Under the pieces are notes generated by a model, which saw nothing but the letters and a program-made list of their open reading frames with translations, ran no database searches and was not told the DNA's origin. A DNA stretch of 64,000 bases from Chrysopilus asiliformis (Eukaryota > Arthropoda > Insecta > Diptera > Rhagionidae), in NCBI GenBank assembly GCA_964034945.1, contig OZ035963.1, forward strand, positions 65,740,682-65,804,681, written 5' to 3'. Shown piece after piece: positions 49,932 through 61,223 of the stretch. Position numbers and translations under genes: made by a program. How positions within the stretch are numbered: position 1 is the first letter of the stretch; every line of letters begins with the position of its first letter.

Positions 49932-50331
49932 TTATCCAATAAGATCAAGATATTCCCCAATTATTGGAACGCCATCAACCCCGATAGTGCAATCTGTCAA
50001 ATTATATACTGTGAAAAAAAATCAATTTAGTGAAATGTTCTCAATAGTTTTCTTTTAACACTTTACCGGCACCATTTTGACAGTTATACTTTATCACTTC
50101 ACAGAAATTGGTAAAGACCAACTGCTCATAATCATCATTGAAACCACAAATGGTTCGGGGAACGAGGTCTGTTGGCTTACATAACTCATCACCGCAATCG
50201 GCATTTGTTTGCGCTATAACGATAGCTAAAAATTGAAAAAGAAGAAAATTTTTATTCACTATATTATGGGTAGGCTAAACTAATAGTTTAATACCCGCGA
50301 CAAGTAAAAACAAAACTACTTTAGTTAACAT
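49932..50331 (-). CDS. Secreted Kazal-like small protein, three exons
   Basis: The exons are 50331-50295, 50225-50067 and 50008-49932, joined by two short introns (69 and 58 bp) with GT-AG ends, both in phase 1. They encode 90 residues. Residues 1-21 form a signal peptide (MLTKVVLFLLVAAIVIAQTN, then A). Six cysteines at 23, 28, 39, 54, 61 and 72 fit a Kazal fold, including the Cys-Gly after an ICG motif, FTNFC in place of the usual YxNxC, and the C-x6-C pair. A sequon NLT lies at 68-70 and the chain ends at Gly90. The C2-C3 and C3-C4 loops (10 and 14 residues) are longer than in classical Kazal inhibitors. Kazal proteins commonly bind serine proteases, and some insect forms have other targets, so the activity here is unknown. 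Without the third exon the sixth cysteine would be lost, which supports this splice model. Confidence 0.85.
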
Positions 50332-50376
50332 GATTTTATCAAAAATTGCGTACAAAACCAACTGATTGTTAAAACA

Positions 50377-50413
50377 ACTGATGAGTTGACGGCGCAAAAA
50401 TGCAGCTTTTATA
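50377..50413 (-). promoter_or_regulatory. TATA box and initiator of the Kazal-like gene
   Basis: On the minus strand TATAAAAG (50413-50406) is followed about 30 bp later by the arthropod initiator TCAGT (50381-50377). The ATG at 50331 is about 50 nt further on, giving a short 5' UTR. Such a focused TATA/Inr promoter fits a tissue-specific, highly expressed secreted product. Confidence 0.75.
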
Positions 50414-50727
50414 CTTTTAATCGAAATAACAATTGAATTCGCAATTAAAAAAGAAGACAATCAGGTAATAAATTGTATTTTCAATTCTAGTTAAATTAAT
50501 TTACTTAAACCCAATAAAAAGATGAATATTCATTTAGAAACAAACATGACTTTATAATGACAAATCTTTTGTTTGTTTTTTCCAGACGTCACATTTTTAC
50601 TTTCCTCTGCTATAGAAGGAAAGTATTGTACTCATGACGGAGACGGAGTCGAGAACGGGGGCAGTACGAAATCCGTTTCAGGCAAATTTATGAAGATGTC
50701 CGTGCATCTGTCTGACGGGCTCTCCAT

Positions 50728-51035
50728 GTTTCTCTCTTCCTCTCTCTCCCTCTCTCTCCCTCTCTCTCCCCCTCTCTCCCCCTCTCTCCCCCTCTCTCCC
50801 CCTCTCTCCCCCTCTCTCCCCCTCTCTCCCCCTCTCTCCCCCTCTCCCCCTCTCCCCCTCTCCCCCTCTCCCCCTCTCCCCCTCTCCCCCTCTCCCCCCT
50901 TCTCTCTGCCCCTCTCTCTCCCCCTCTCTCTCCCCCTCTATCCCCCCCTCTCTCACCCCCTCTCACTTTCCCCCTCTCTCCCCTCTCGCTCCCCTCTCTA
51001 TATTTGCCACTCTCTCTTTCTCTCTCTCTCACCGT
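50728..51035 (+). repeat. Polypyrimidine (CTCTCCC)n tract, about 300 bp
   Basis: Almost pure C/T on the plus strand. Units are CTCTCTCCCC, CTCCCC and CTCTCTCTCCCC, with only a few purines. It sits in the middle of a family-C repeat that lacks it elsewhere. Long mirror-symmetric polypyrimidine tracts can adopt triplex DNA; that is inference here. Confidence 0.95.
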
Positions 51036-51184
51036 GTTACCCATCTCGCTTTGAGCTAGCAACTTGAAATTTCTTTTGAATAAGTAATACGAAAATCGTA
51101 GTTCTCTATCATTTTTTTTTTGGAAAAGTAACGTTTGCTATAACGAGTACCTCGCATACAATTTTCGTGAAAAACACATTGAGA

Positions 51185-51668
51185 GTATTCACAATCCTCT
51201 TTTAATTTTCGGTATTCGGTATTTTCGGTAATATTAAAAGACTAAAAATATTCTGCTGTGAACATCCCACAGCACAGATTTGAGAACAGCGCTTTTATTT
51301 GATACGTGACCAAATCATGAACTGCGAATTTGATTGTAAAATATGTCACATACCTTTAAATCCATGTTTGATGTATTCTTTTGAATTTCTATTGTGGCAA
51401 CGGCTATCAAAATTGAAAAAAATTGCAGTCCGATGAGATAACCAGCGAGAAAATTTGACAACTAAAAACATTACTAGCGCCACCCGCGGTTGATTCTTGA
51501 TACCGAATACCCGGGCCGAAAAAAACGACTCAAGGCATGTCTACAATTACCGAATCCGGTAATTCATTTTTACATGAACCAAGTTACCGTCTCGGTAAAA
51601 ATCTGTTAAATTTGACTGAATTACCGAGCGGTAAATTTACCCGCAATTTAAAAGACGACTGTGAATAC
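51185..51668. mobile_element. MITE of about 484 bp inserted in repeat family C
   Basis: Ends GTATTCACAATCCTCTTTTA and the complement of GTATTCACAGTCGTCTTTTA form inverted repeats with two mismatches. The matching place in the other family-C copy (about 43680-43700) has no such insert, which confirms the insertion. No clean target duplication was seen, so the superfamily is open. The 3' half has several TTACCG/CGGTAA motifs. Confidence 0.75.
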
Positions 51669-51860
51669 CCTGATTCTTTTGAAAATTTCAGTGCGCTTTT
51701 GGAAAAAATGATTAAAACAAAATTTAAAGGACATACAATTTTCTACATTTTTTGCATTAACGGTTTTCACTTATCTCCAACGGTTTTCGAAATATTTGAA
51801 AATAATTTTTCCGAAACTGAATATTGCAGAGGAAAATTTTGTGTTGACCACAACTGATAT

Positions 51861-52224
51861 TTTTTAATTGTAGTTATAATTATTTGATCTAGTCACTATT
51901 CAACTTAAATAATGCGCAGAAAAATTTTAACATTTTAAAACCAGAAATAAAAAGTCACTGCTTATAAAAAAAAATAAAAAAAATGCAAAAATTGCAGTTG
52001 TAAACTGCCAAAGATACTTAATTGGGGCATGTTTTTCAGCAAACATACAATTTTGACTGTGCATAAATAAACATGCAAGCAGAGGTGAACGTACAATATA
52101 ATAAAAGTCTATCTATTGGCACCTTTGAATGAAACCACTGTTTATCCAGCGCAAATTTAAATTTTCGCGTTTTTTATTATTTTCTTATAATGAGGTATAA
52201 TAAAATTGTATTCATCTTCATTCT
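51861..52224. other. AT-rich DNA, nothing recognised
   Basis: No exon, motif or repeat seen. Confidence 0.4.
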
Positions 52225-52475
52225 GCCTAAAAAAAACATAAGAAAAGCTACAATTGCCAGGGAAAAATCGTCAGATACTCTATATGATGACAGACAAAAT
52301 ATTTATTTTAAAAAAATCCTGGGAAGGAGAAGGAGTGGCCCGGTTTCATTTTTAAATATGAAACGGTTATGTTAAATTATATTCTAAATACATTTCATCT
52401 TTATAAATTTTTCGATATGATACGCCGTTTTTGAGAAAATGGAAAAAAGGAATTCCATTTATATGGGATGATTAT
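52225..52475 (+). repeat. Dispersed repeat family A, copy 4 (no tail)
   Basis: AAACATAAGAAAAGCTACAA, then GAGTGGCCCGG, TATGTTAAATTATATTCTAA and CATCTTTATAAATTTTTCGA. It lies inside the intron just upstream of the exon at 52544. Confidence 0.7.
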
Positions 52476-52543
52476 AAAATAGTTATAAAATAAATTTTAA
52501 ATCCCCATTGAATTAATTAGAATTTTTTTATTTGCCTTTTTAG

Positions 52544-52762
52544 AATGCTGGGGGGAGTTGCTGGTCGACATATGTCGAATCGGCGAAGAGGATCCTCGCC
52601 AATGGTACGGATAACAGGTGGCGCTATGGCTGGCTTAGAGGACGGTGTTGGAGGTGGCCAAATGGCACCAAGAATACCGCCCCGGCGAAGGCGGGCTGTA
52701 ACTACAAGTGACCATAAAAGCTGTGCCCTTATACAAACGAGACTGAAATTAGGAGATATAAT
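52544..52762 (+). CDS. Unidentified coding exon, Arg/Gly-rich (phase 2-2)
   Basis: A 219-nt exon sits between a strong acceptor (TTTGCCTTTTTAG) and an ideal donor (AT/GTAAGTAAAT). The open frame reads MLGGVAGRHMSNRRRGSSPM, then a Gly-rich part, a basic patch (PRIPPRRRRAVTTSD) and a polar helix-like end (HKSCALIQTRLKLGDIM). Its base composition is clearly more GC-rich than the neighbourhood, as expected for coding DNA here. An ATG one base into the exon may be an initiator if the upstream exon is untranslated, or an internal Met. Both ends are phase 2, so the exon could be skipped without a frameshift. I do not recognise the gene. Partner exons were not found, so introns must be long. Confidence 0.7.
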
Positions 52763-53891
52763 GTAAGTAAATACAAATTAGTTGTATGAGATTTTTGTAT
52801 CCCCTCGTACAATCCTCATTTATCTCAGATATACACTTGTATGTACAGTACTGGATACCATGGCTATTTACCAGTGAAACAGTATTTTTCCACATTTCTT
52901 GACGGAGGATTATTCAACTTTCTCAAGCTTCGAATATTCCTATAGTAAATATTTAGTTAAGGGCTTAATCAAGTACAAACAAATTCAGATAGTAGACAGA
53001 CAATGAGTACTCGTACATTTGAAAATGGTACAACGTGAATGGTACACAATACCAGATGCATAATAATTTTTCCAATTTGACGTCATTCGTACGGCTTTTT
53101 GGAGCCTAATTTAATAAAAGCTCGTAAAGGTTTTTCATTAGACAAAAAACAAAACGCTAAACTCAAGGGCATACTTGATGACGACTCAACATGTCTGTAA
53201 ATAGCATTTTCCAGATTGGTTCAGCAGCTCAATGTGGAGGAAATTGTAGTGCATCGGTGAATTGCGGAGCTTTTCTAGTCAAAAAGCTTTAGATTTTAAA
53301 ATTGTGGTTGAGGGATAACATTTTTGAAATTCTAGATTTAAACCGGAAAGTTTGAACAAAGTTTTCCATTGGGAGTAGTCGGAAGTTGTTGCTGAATTTA
53401 GAAAAATGCTTAGTTAAAATTTCAAACTGTAACGTTTTGCTTTATTTGTTATTTTCAAGAGTTGGTGGCGCTCAATCGGAAATAAAACCTTTTTTGCCCA
53501 AAATTTCATCTAGTGCAGTCATAAGACGCTAGAATTTAAATAGACCTAAAGCTATCGTAATTTAAGGTCGGTCTAAAGTCGCTTAATACTTAATCTATGA
53601 TGTAAAATTGTTCTAAACATTCTGTTTCTTACTCTAAAATTTCTAAAACGCCTAAAAATAGACCAAAAAATGTTTAAGTAATAGAAAATACTTTTTTTTT
53701 CTAAGTATCGAAAAAGTCGGTATTAGTGGCAATCTACTAGAGAAATTAAAAAATGTGACAGGGGAGAAGGATTGGTCAAAAATTTATTATATAGCTGTAT
53801 TACAAACTATGCCTAACACACATAAAAAAATCCGCATAGGAAACGCTGCTGTAAATATGGAGAAGAGATCATAAAACTCTTTAATCAATTT
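52763..53891. other. Intron-like AT-rich DNA, no gene seen
   Basis: Probably intron downstream of the exon at 52544. No recognised repeats or exons. Confidence 0.4.
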
Positions 53892-53945
53892 TTAGATTTT
53901 GTATAAGAAAGTCATGTGCTGTTCACATCAGATATTTTTTCGTGT
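53892..53945 (+). repeat. Short dispersed repeat shared with 36872-36925
   Basis: TAGATTTTGTATAAGAAAGT and CATGTGCTGTTCACATCAG match the locus at 36872 over about 50 bp. Confidence 0.6.
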
Positions 53946-55379
53946 AGTTATTTGAAAAAAAAAAAAGTTTTTTATTTTGAAAGACAAAATCAAAACCAAA
54001 TTTCCCGGCAAAGCTCATTTAACCTGAAAGTTTTTTCCGAAATTCAATGTGGATTTAGTATATTAACGCGCAGGACTGTGGAACCTACAATGACTTCCTT
54101 TTGGAATCGAAATGTTGACCAAACAGAGAAACCATCATAGGCAAAAAGAGGGACAAATTAAGCTTAAAAACTTCTCTGCTGAACAGTGAACTTTGCCCGG
54201 AAAGCTTCGTTATTGTTTCATATGTTGACTTATTAAAATCTATAGCTTTCCCATAATCATATGTTTTATTTTTCCTGTATGCATTTTCGTATTGTTTCAC
54301 GGTACATGAATGCATACACAATAGGCCTATTCTTTGGCCTGTTGGCGCTCCCTTCAGATGACTTCACCATTTATATCTGCATACATATCACATCTCTGAA
54401 GATATTTGTATCTAAATTGATATATTTTTGTAGATATTCTTATCCTTTTGTGTTCATGTGTTGTTTTACTTTCAAGCAAACCGAAGTGAACCGAAAATGG
54501 TGGGGGGTGGGAGGTATACAACAATGGTTGGCATCCTTTTTTCATCCCATCTTGACGCCATCCCAATCCCAGTTTACTGTTTAAAGGCACAAAATACATT
54601 TTATGTCCTTATGATGGATTTATTATTTCCAGTGGGACGATAGGCAACATACGAGTACTCGTAGGGGTTACTCCTATCATATACAGTTCAAGTGAATGAA
54701 GTATGTTGATGACTTGTACGTGGTGGATCCGCTGCTTTATTACAGATCCTGAAGGGATGCTCCAAAGGGCGATACGACGTGAGGATGGTTTGATGTTGGC
54801 ATAGTGCAATGGCAAATGATTTTTTGAGGATGTGGTCGGGCATGCTGCTTATACTACAAATATGTAGGAGAAGGCATCCGTAGGCGGAAGTCAATGATGA
54901 GGATTTCTCATTGCAAGTTAATGCAAAGTTGAGGATGCATACAAATTTGTATACATTATCCTGGCAATGTTACTAAATGTTTTGTGCATTTGTACCGTGG
55001 AAACGAAACATGGGAACTTGTTCTGTTTTGTCTCAGAAAAGGGTATTTAGGGTGAAGATGGCTTTTCTAGGGCATTTACCTTACTGCAAGTTTGCACATT
55101 CGCTCGGTATGAATTTCTTAAAAACTTAGATTTGTTTGTTGTTTATTATTTTAAGTGCCTGCCCACTTTGAAGGAAATTCACTTAACTAAGAAAGTGGGA
55201 AGATAAAGGATATTTAATAATGGCTTTTTTTTAAATTAGTATAAGAGGAAGATATTTTAACCATTTTTTATCAAGTAATATGTACCGAGAATTGCAGTTC
55301 AGAAATTATTATTCTGCAAAATCGTTAAATTCACTGTCAGCAAAGTTTTTTCTATGACTTCTGTTGAGCTGGAAATACA
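53946..55379. other. No supported gene
   Basis: Overlapping opposite frames of 60-107 codons at 54085-54894 mutually exclude one another and show no domains. The rest is AT-rich. Confidence 0.4.
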
Positions 55380-55850
55380 TTTTTGCGACCAAGGCTTTTA
55401 TGGACAGACAGACGGACAGACAGACGGATAGACGGTCAGGCAGACGGACAGACAGATAGACAGACAGATGGACAGACAGATGGACAGACAGATGGACAGA
55501 CAGACAGATTGACAGACGGATAGACGGTCAGGCAGACGGACAGACAGATGGACAGACAGACGGACAGACAGATGGACAGACAGACAGACGGACAGACAGA
55601 CTCACAGACAGACGGACAGACAGATGGACAGACAGATGGACAGACAAACAGATTGACAGACGGATAGACGGTCAGGCAGACTGACAGACAGATAGACAGA
55701 TAGATGGACAGACAGATGGACAGACAGACGGACAGACAGATGGACAGACTGAAAGACAGACTGACGGACGGACATGCGGAATTCAAATTTTTTTTTTTTT
55801 GATTTTTGTGTCCGTCGATTAATAACGGTATACTGAATCTAATATAATAT
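55380..55850 (+). repeat. GACA/GACG/GATG array with family A 3' end
   Basis: A roughly 370-bp degenerate array (55403-55775) of GACAGACA, GACGGACAGACA and GATGGACAGACA. It is followed by CGGACATGCGGAATTCAAA, TTTTTGTGTCCGTCGATTAA and TAACGGTATACTGAATCTAA, the same end as family A at 48225-48340. The 116-codon minus frame of Cys/Ser/Val repeats is an array frame. Confidence 0.9.
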
Positions 55851-58800
55851 GATTCTCAAATAGTGAACAAAAACTTTCCCTACGCCACTGAATATTTGAA
55901 ACACAGTGGCGACAAGCTTTTACCGCCAATGATTTTTTATTAATTATTTTCTTTTATTTTGCAATGCGACATCAAGTAAATGAGAGAAGGAAAAGCTCCA
56001 AGAAAGGGCTTTAAGCGTTTAACCAGACAAGAAAAACCGAAATAAAAAAAAAACCCCATATATGTACGTTGTGCCATGTGGATATAATGCTACACGTAAA
56101 AGTGTATAAATTTCTGTACACATTCTGCAATCGAACCCATAGTTAATTTTCCATGGTTTAGATACAATATAATGTTAACCTATAATCATAACTGTTGGCG
56201 CTGCTATAATGGCAATATTTGTACTTTCATATAATTCCCATATTTTCCACATTTCCCGTATTCGACACGAGGAGTGTGCGTATGTAAATATATGGAAAAT
56301 TATCAAAACTTTCCCTAGCAACGGGATTTCCCTTTGCGTCGACGAGAGCTACTCACGTTATAAAGTCGGTCGGTTCATTGTTGGGTTGGCCAGGTCAGGC
56401 GAACGGACAGACGGTCGCTTGGTATGTTCACATATAACCACAGAATTACACTCTTAGAACATTTTCGCACTATAAAACGGACTGGGAAAACATTGAGGGT
56501 TTTCCCAAGATAAAACATCTAAACAGGATTTTCTTAACTGTATTGCGGATTTTTATGGTTGTGCTGGTTTGTGAAATTCATTTGAATTCCATGAAGAATT
56601 TCCCCTTTTCCATGTTTTAAGTTTACACACTCAAGGAAATTTATAAAAGGTGGAATTTAAGGTCGTTAAATTGTTTTCGGGAAATTCTTCAAGTTCCTCG
56701 AAGAATTAAACGAATTTTGGAATTAAATCAAAGTGATTTTAAATGAGGAAACTCCTTGCGATTTTTGTTAAATTCTGGGAAATCTCTCGGGTTCCAGTGA
56801 AATCCTTACGCATGCACATTTCTTGAAACCAGTGCTATTGCAACGGATAAAAATGGAAAATGAACCGAAAGTTCAACATAGGATTCATATAGTTGTCCTA
56901 TTTCAGTGATTTCTTAATTTAACTAATGTCCTTTTTTAGGCCTAGTTTTATCCTTAATTCAGACTAGACACAATCTATATTCACCTCCATCTGACATTCG
57001 GGTTTGTCGATTACCATCGATGGGTTAACGTATATTTGTCTCGATACCAATTTTCACATAATCATTTTTGGGAAACATGATTTTTTCCTCCTCGTTCCCG
57101 TTATCTTCTATAGTCTGTTTTATTGCTCGGCTGCTTTCCACTAGGATTTTGTCATATTCGAGTAAAATGGTTAAGACAATTTTCCCTGTTTTCCTTATGC
57201 TACCGATTTCCACCCGTTCGCTGGTATATATGATAAACTTTTGGGCTAAAATTTCTCGTGTCGTCTAACGTAAATACGGTAATTTAACGAATATTTAACG
57301 TTGTGTGTATTAGTTTTTTTTTATATTCTATATATTTCGATATAGTAGCGATATGCTTGCGTCAAAAAGGAAAAAGCTCCTTTCTTCGTTGAATTTTTCC
57401 CGAATGGTTGGGTTCAGTTTTGAGTGGCTCCGTGCATTGAATCGCAAAAATTTCAATTAATTGACACACAAAAATTATTATTAACTAAAATTAATTAACT
57501 ACAATAGATAATTCAACAATAATCCAAAAGAATTTTTTTTAAATTACTTCAGTTATTTAACACACAAGAAAAGAAAAATTCGACATTTAGTGATTCACAA
57601 GCATTCGGAGAAAACGACGATCGTGAAGGAAAATTTTCTAAAAATTTGTATCGTTGGGAAAATACCGAAAACTGAATGTCAAATGAAATTCGATTGGAAA
57701 ATTTTACAAAAATCGACAAATTACTAGTGGAAATTACTCGAATTCAAATGAAAGAAAATTCCTTTAGTGTATTAAATTTTTTGTCGGGGGAAATTTTCCA
57801 TTTCCTTAATCGTTTCGTGTGGGAAATTTCTGAAAATTGTGCAAAGAGAAAAATTTTACAGTGAAAAAGTGAAAGAAAAAGAATCGCGTTCGAAGGCATT
57901 TTTCTTTCATTATTAATGCATTTCGATTTATTAACAAATTGAAAAGGAGAATACTAATTAATTCTTAATTTTAATTCCATCAAAAACTTCGTTAATGTTA
58001 TAAAAATTTAGAATATCGAAAAAAATTGTTAGAAAAAGTTTAAAGGAAAAAAAGCAAAATTTAAGTAAAAAAAAAAGAAAACGAAAAAAATACACGCACA
58101 CACACACTCATAAAAAAGAGAACAGGGAAATAATAGCAGAGCTTATATCCATTGTCCCTCGTTTTCGTTAAGTTTGTTGGTCCAAAAAAAACCCCCTGAA
58201 CGACGGCGGTTGAAATTTCTTGAACGTTTTCGAAGAAATCTCGTGTGAGAGTTGAATCATTGGGAGTTGTTGATTTTCCATCATCGCCGATCGCCACCGT
58301 GGAAAAACATTTTCCCCGAAAAAGAATAAATAAATGAAAAACAACAGCAAATCGACAGTGTGGACGTTGTGTGTGTGCTTGTGTGCGTGATGTTGTAATT
58401 TTTTCCGAGAGTTTTCCTAACTCTGCAAAAGATAGAAGAAACAACAACAACAACAACAAAAAATAAAACCGATTTAACGAAAGAAAGACGTAATATAACG
58501 AACGGAAATTAAGGAGATTTTTCCGCCCCTCTGAGCGAAACGAACGAACGTTGTTGATGTGGAAATGAAGGAAAAACGGTTACGGTCTGAGCCAATATTC
58601 GGTTGAAGTGCGCTCTCAGAGGGATTAGTGCGAATGTGGAAAACTGTAGTGAAAATTTTTTTACTATCTCTATGTTTTTTTCTATATTTGAGTTTTCTTT
58701 TACCATCAATTCGACAATAGAATTAATTACTTTTCGTTTTGTTATTAAAGACAAGTGAATACCGGATTTAAAGGATGAAAATTTTTAATCGACAGCAGAT

Positions 58801-60781
58801 GAGATAAAAATTGAAAAATTGCTAGAAAAAGAATGTTGTTACACCAGATAGTGTTAAAAGTGATTTTAAAAGCTTTGCAGATTGCCAAATCTAGTGATTT
58901 ATAGACAATTTTCATGATTTCAATAATTTGAAGTGAAAAATTTTCCTTTGATTTCGCAGATTGAGTGAAAAAAAAAATAGAAAAACAGGGGTAGAAATTT
59001 ATTATTTTTTTAACCCGGTTAATGCTGTACTATTCGGTGCGCTCCAAAAAAAAGAGAGGAGAATCAACCGACATAAAATTCATAGTGGACGATAATATCG
59101 GCTCTGATTTCGTTGGTATTGGAGAGTACACAGAAGTCGGAAAAACTTGGAGAAAAATTATTGGGATTGTGTGTATTTTCGAATGTCACTATTGTATACA
59201 CAAATGTTTAGACAACATTCAAAAGTAATGCTCCTAATGTGTACACGTATGTTATTCGGTTGAATATCACCAAAAAAAATAAATAATAATAATAAAATTA
59301 AAAAAAATAAAAGAAAGAAAATTCATTTTCCGTCGACATTTTCATTTTTCCGCGATCGCTCGCTAGTTGTCGGTATCGTTGTCGTTGTTCGACTATCTAT
59401 CACTGTATTGTGTGGACAAGAAACGACGATTTGATAAAAAAAAAAGGACGAATCCGATCAGAGTTAATTTCGGTGTATGCGGCGATAACTAACCTCCGTT
59501 TCTATAATTTTTCGTAGTTTTTCTTTCATACAACATCAATTTGCTAAATAATTGTTTAAAGAAATACATTTTAAGTTTTGCAAGCGAAATCACAAGAGAA
59601 TCAAAGGAATATCTATGAAAATTCGGCTAGTGCGAAAATTTGTGTGAAAAGTGCGATTTTTCCGAGAGTTTGAGACGGTTCTGCACAAGACCACACAAAA
59701 CCTGAATTGTGAAGAAAATTCCTCTTCCACGGGGTTCAAAAATCCGAGAGAACTAATTTTTTAGTAAATTTTTTTTTTCATCATCCAAAGAAGAAAATCT
59801 TTTAAAAAATCACTGATGCTGCATTTGTTTTAAATATAGTCCAATAAAAAAAATCACAATTATTTATTCATCCAGCAAAGTTTTCCCGGGGAGAACGAAA
59901 ACTGAAATTTTTTTGAAATTATTCTTTTTATTTTGAAATCCGTGTCAAACGTGTAAAATAATGTGTTCCGAAATTGCTTTCAGCTCCTTTTTCTTCTAAT
60001 TTCTGAATGATGAAACTCTCGACAAACTGAACCATTCCAACCGACAAGCAAAAAAGGATTAAATTAACGTAATTTTCTGAGAAAAATTCATCACGAGAAA
60101 TCATTTTCGAAATCATAGTTTTTTTTCGTCTTCAAAAAATTTAAAGAAAATCGCTTAAGGCTCGAAGAAAAATTGCTGTAAAAAATATTTAATAAAATAA
60201 AAAGAAATTTAAAAAAAAAACGAAGAAATTTTCTAATGCCAAATTTTCAATAAACGCATTTTATCTATCAAAACGCGAAAATCAACACACGATTTTTCAT
60301 TTAAAAATAAGTGCAAAGTGTTTAATTTCATTCTAATTTACGAGAAAGTTAAATTTAAGAAATTATGAATTAAAAAGCTGTTAATAAAATAGTTTTTCTG
60401 GTATTCAATTTTCAATTCGACTCATATTTGATGTTTTTAATGTTGGAAAAAATCAAAATTTCTTAAAAATAATCGTTTTTAATTTCAAAAAGTCGATTTG
60501 TTTAAAAAAAAGGTGAAAATTCTATCGGATTTTATCGCATTTTTCCGCCTATGTTGACTCATTCAAAATTTTAAAAAGAAATTGTAGTAAAAATCATCTA
60601 TAAGCCATTATCGTGTGTATATAATAATAATTAACAGAAAAAAAATCTACATAATATTTTAAAAGAAAAAAAAAATTAAAATAATCATAGATAAATATAA
60701 TTTTCGTTCATCATTCAAATGTGGAGGATTATTAACCGATTAGGACAAATGAGTGTTGCCGTCTATTTGGTGTAACCCAAT
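55851..60781. other. Long AT-rich stretch, partly 5'-UTR-like, no gene firmly supported
   Basis: From about 57400 the plus strand is rich in GTGAAAA-type words (AGTGAAAAAGTGAAAG near 57860, AGTGCGAAAATTTGTGTG near 59630) and A-runs, as often seen in long insect 5' UTRs. A GC-richer island at 59330-59400 (GCGATCGCTCGCTAGTTGTC) could hold a promoter. The plus frame 59022-59228 and minus frame 57025-57213 have no domain or splice support. Confidence 0.35.
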
Positions 60782-60829
60782 ATGGCCGAGGGGTCGTCAA
60801 TAAATTATACGAAATTGGAATTATTGACG
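60782..60829 (+). CDS. Possible first coding exon of a plus-strand gene
   Basis: An ATG in a fair context (CCCAATATGG) opens 16 codons reading MAEGSSINYTKLELLT, followed by a donor (ACG/GTAGGC). It comes at the end of several kilobases of UTR-like DNA and is preceded by a nine-codon upstream frame (ATG at about 60749, MSVAVYLV). Later exons would be beyond this window, across a long intron holding the retrotransposon end at 62221. The gene is not recognised, and the short length leaves real doubt. Confidence 0.35.
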
Positions 60830-61192
60830 GTAGGCTATAATTAATTGATTATAATTAAACAATCAAATCTTAATTAAATCTATTATAATTTTTTGTTTGC
60901 TGTGAAAATTCATAAAATACCTAAATTATTTCCCTAAAAAGTTTATCTTTCCTTTATCGAAATGTTTATAGAAACTCACCCCCCCCCCCCCCACTCCCAC
61001 CCCCCGGATCATTAAATCGATTCGGAAATTTTCCAGGTAAACGACTATATCGCCCGATAAACAGGATTCACAGTTTTCCCGGCCAGATTTCCTCGGTGTA
61101 AATTTTCACATTGCCGCTATGTAATTATCGATAAAATTTTATGAAAAGCAACATTTTTTCAGGACTTTCCAATTGCATTGGAACCGGAAAAT

Positions 61193-61223
<31 letters not shown>

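Larger units (their letters stand above)
50595..51860 (+). repeat. Dispersed repeat family C, copy split by two insertions
   Basis: Parts at 50595-50720, 51045-51184 and 51669-51860 match the uninterrupted copy at 43385-44065 in order (CTTTCCTCTGCTATAG, GTACGAAATCCGTTTCAGGC, AGCAACTTGAAATTTC, ATATTGCAGAGGAAAATTTT). The first gap is a CT-rich expansion and the second a MITE. Frames at 50573, 50678, 50688 and 51537 are repeat frames. Confidence 0.8.

Noticed and set aside
50573..51067. 164-codon plus frame and Gly/Glu/Arg-rich minus frames
   Set aside because: Translations of the CT-rich tract.
55436..55786. 116-codon Cys-rich minus frame
   Set aside because: Translation of the GACA/GATG array, not a cysteine-rich peptide gene.
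57025..57265. Charged minus frame of about 80 codons bounded by a TAG
   Set aside because: It looks more protein-like than most, but a plus frame of equal length overlaps it and no splice sites or homologues were recognised.
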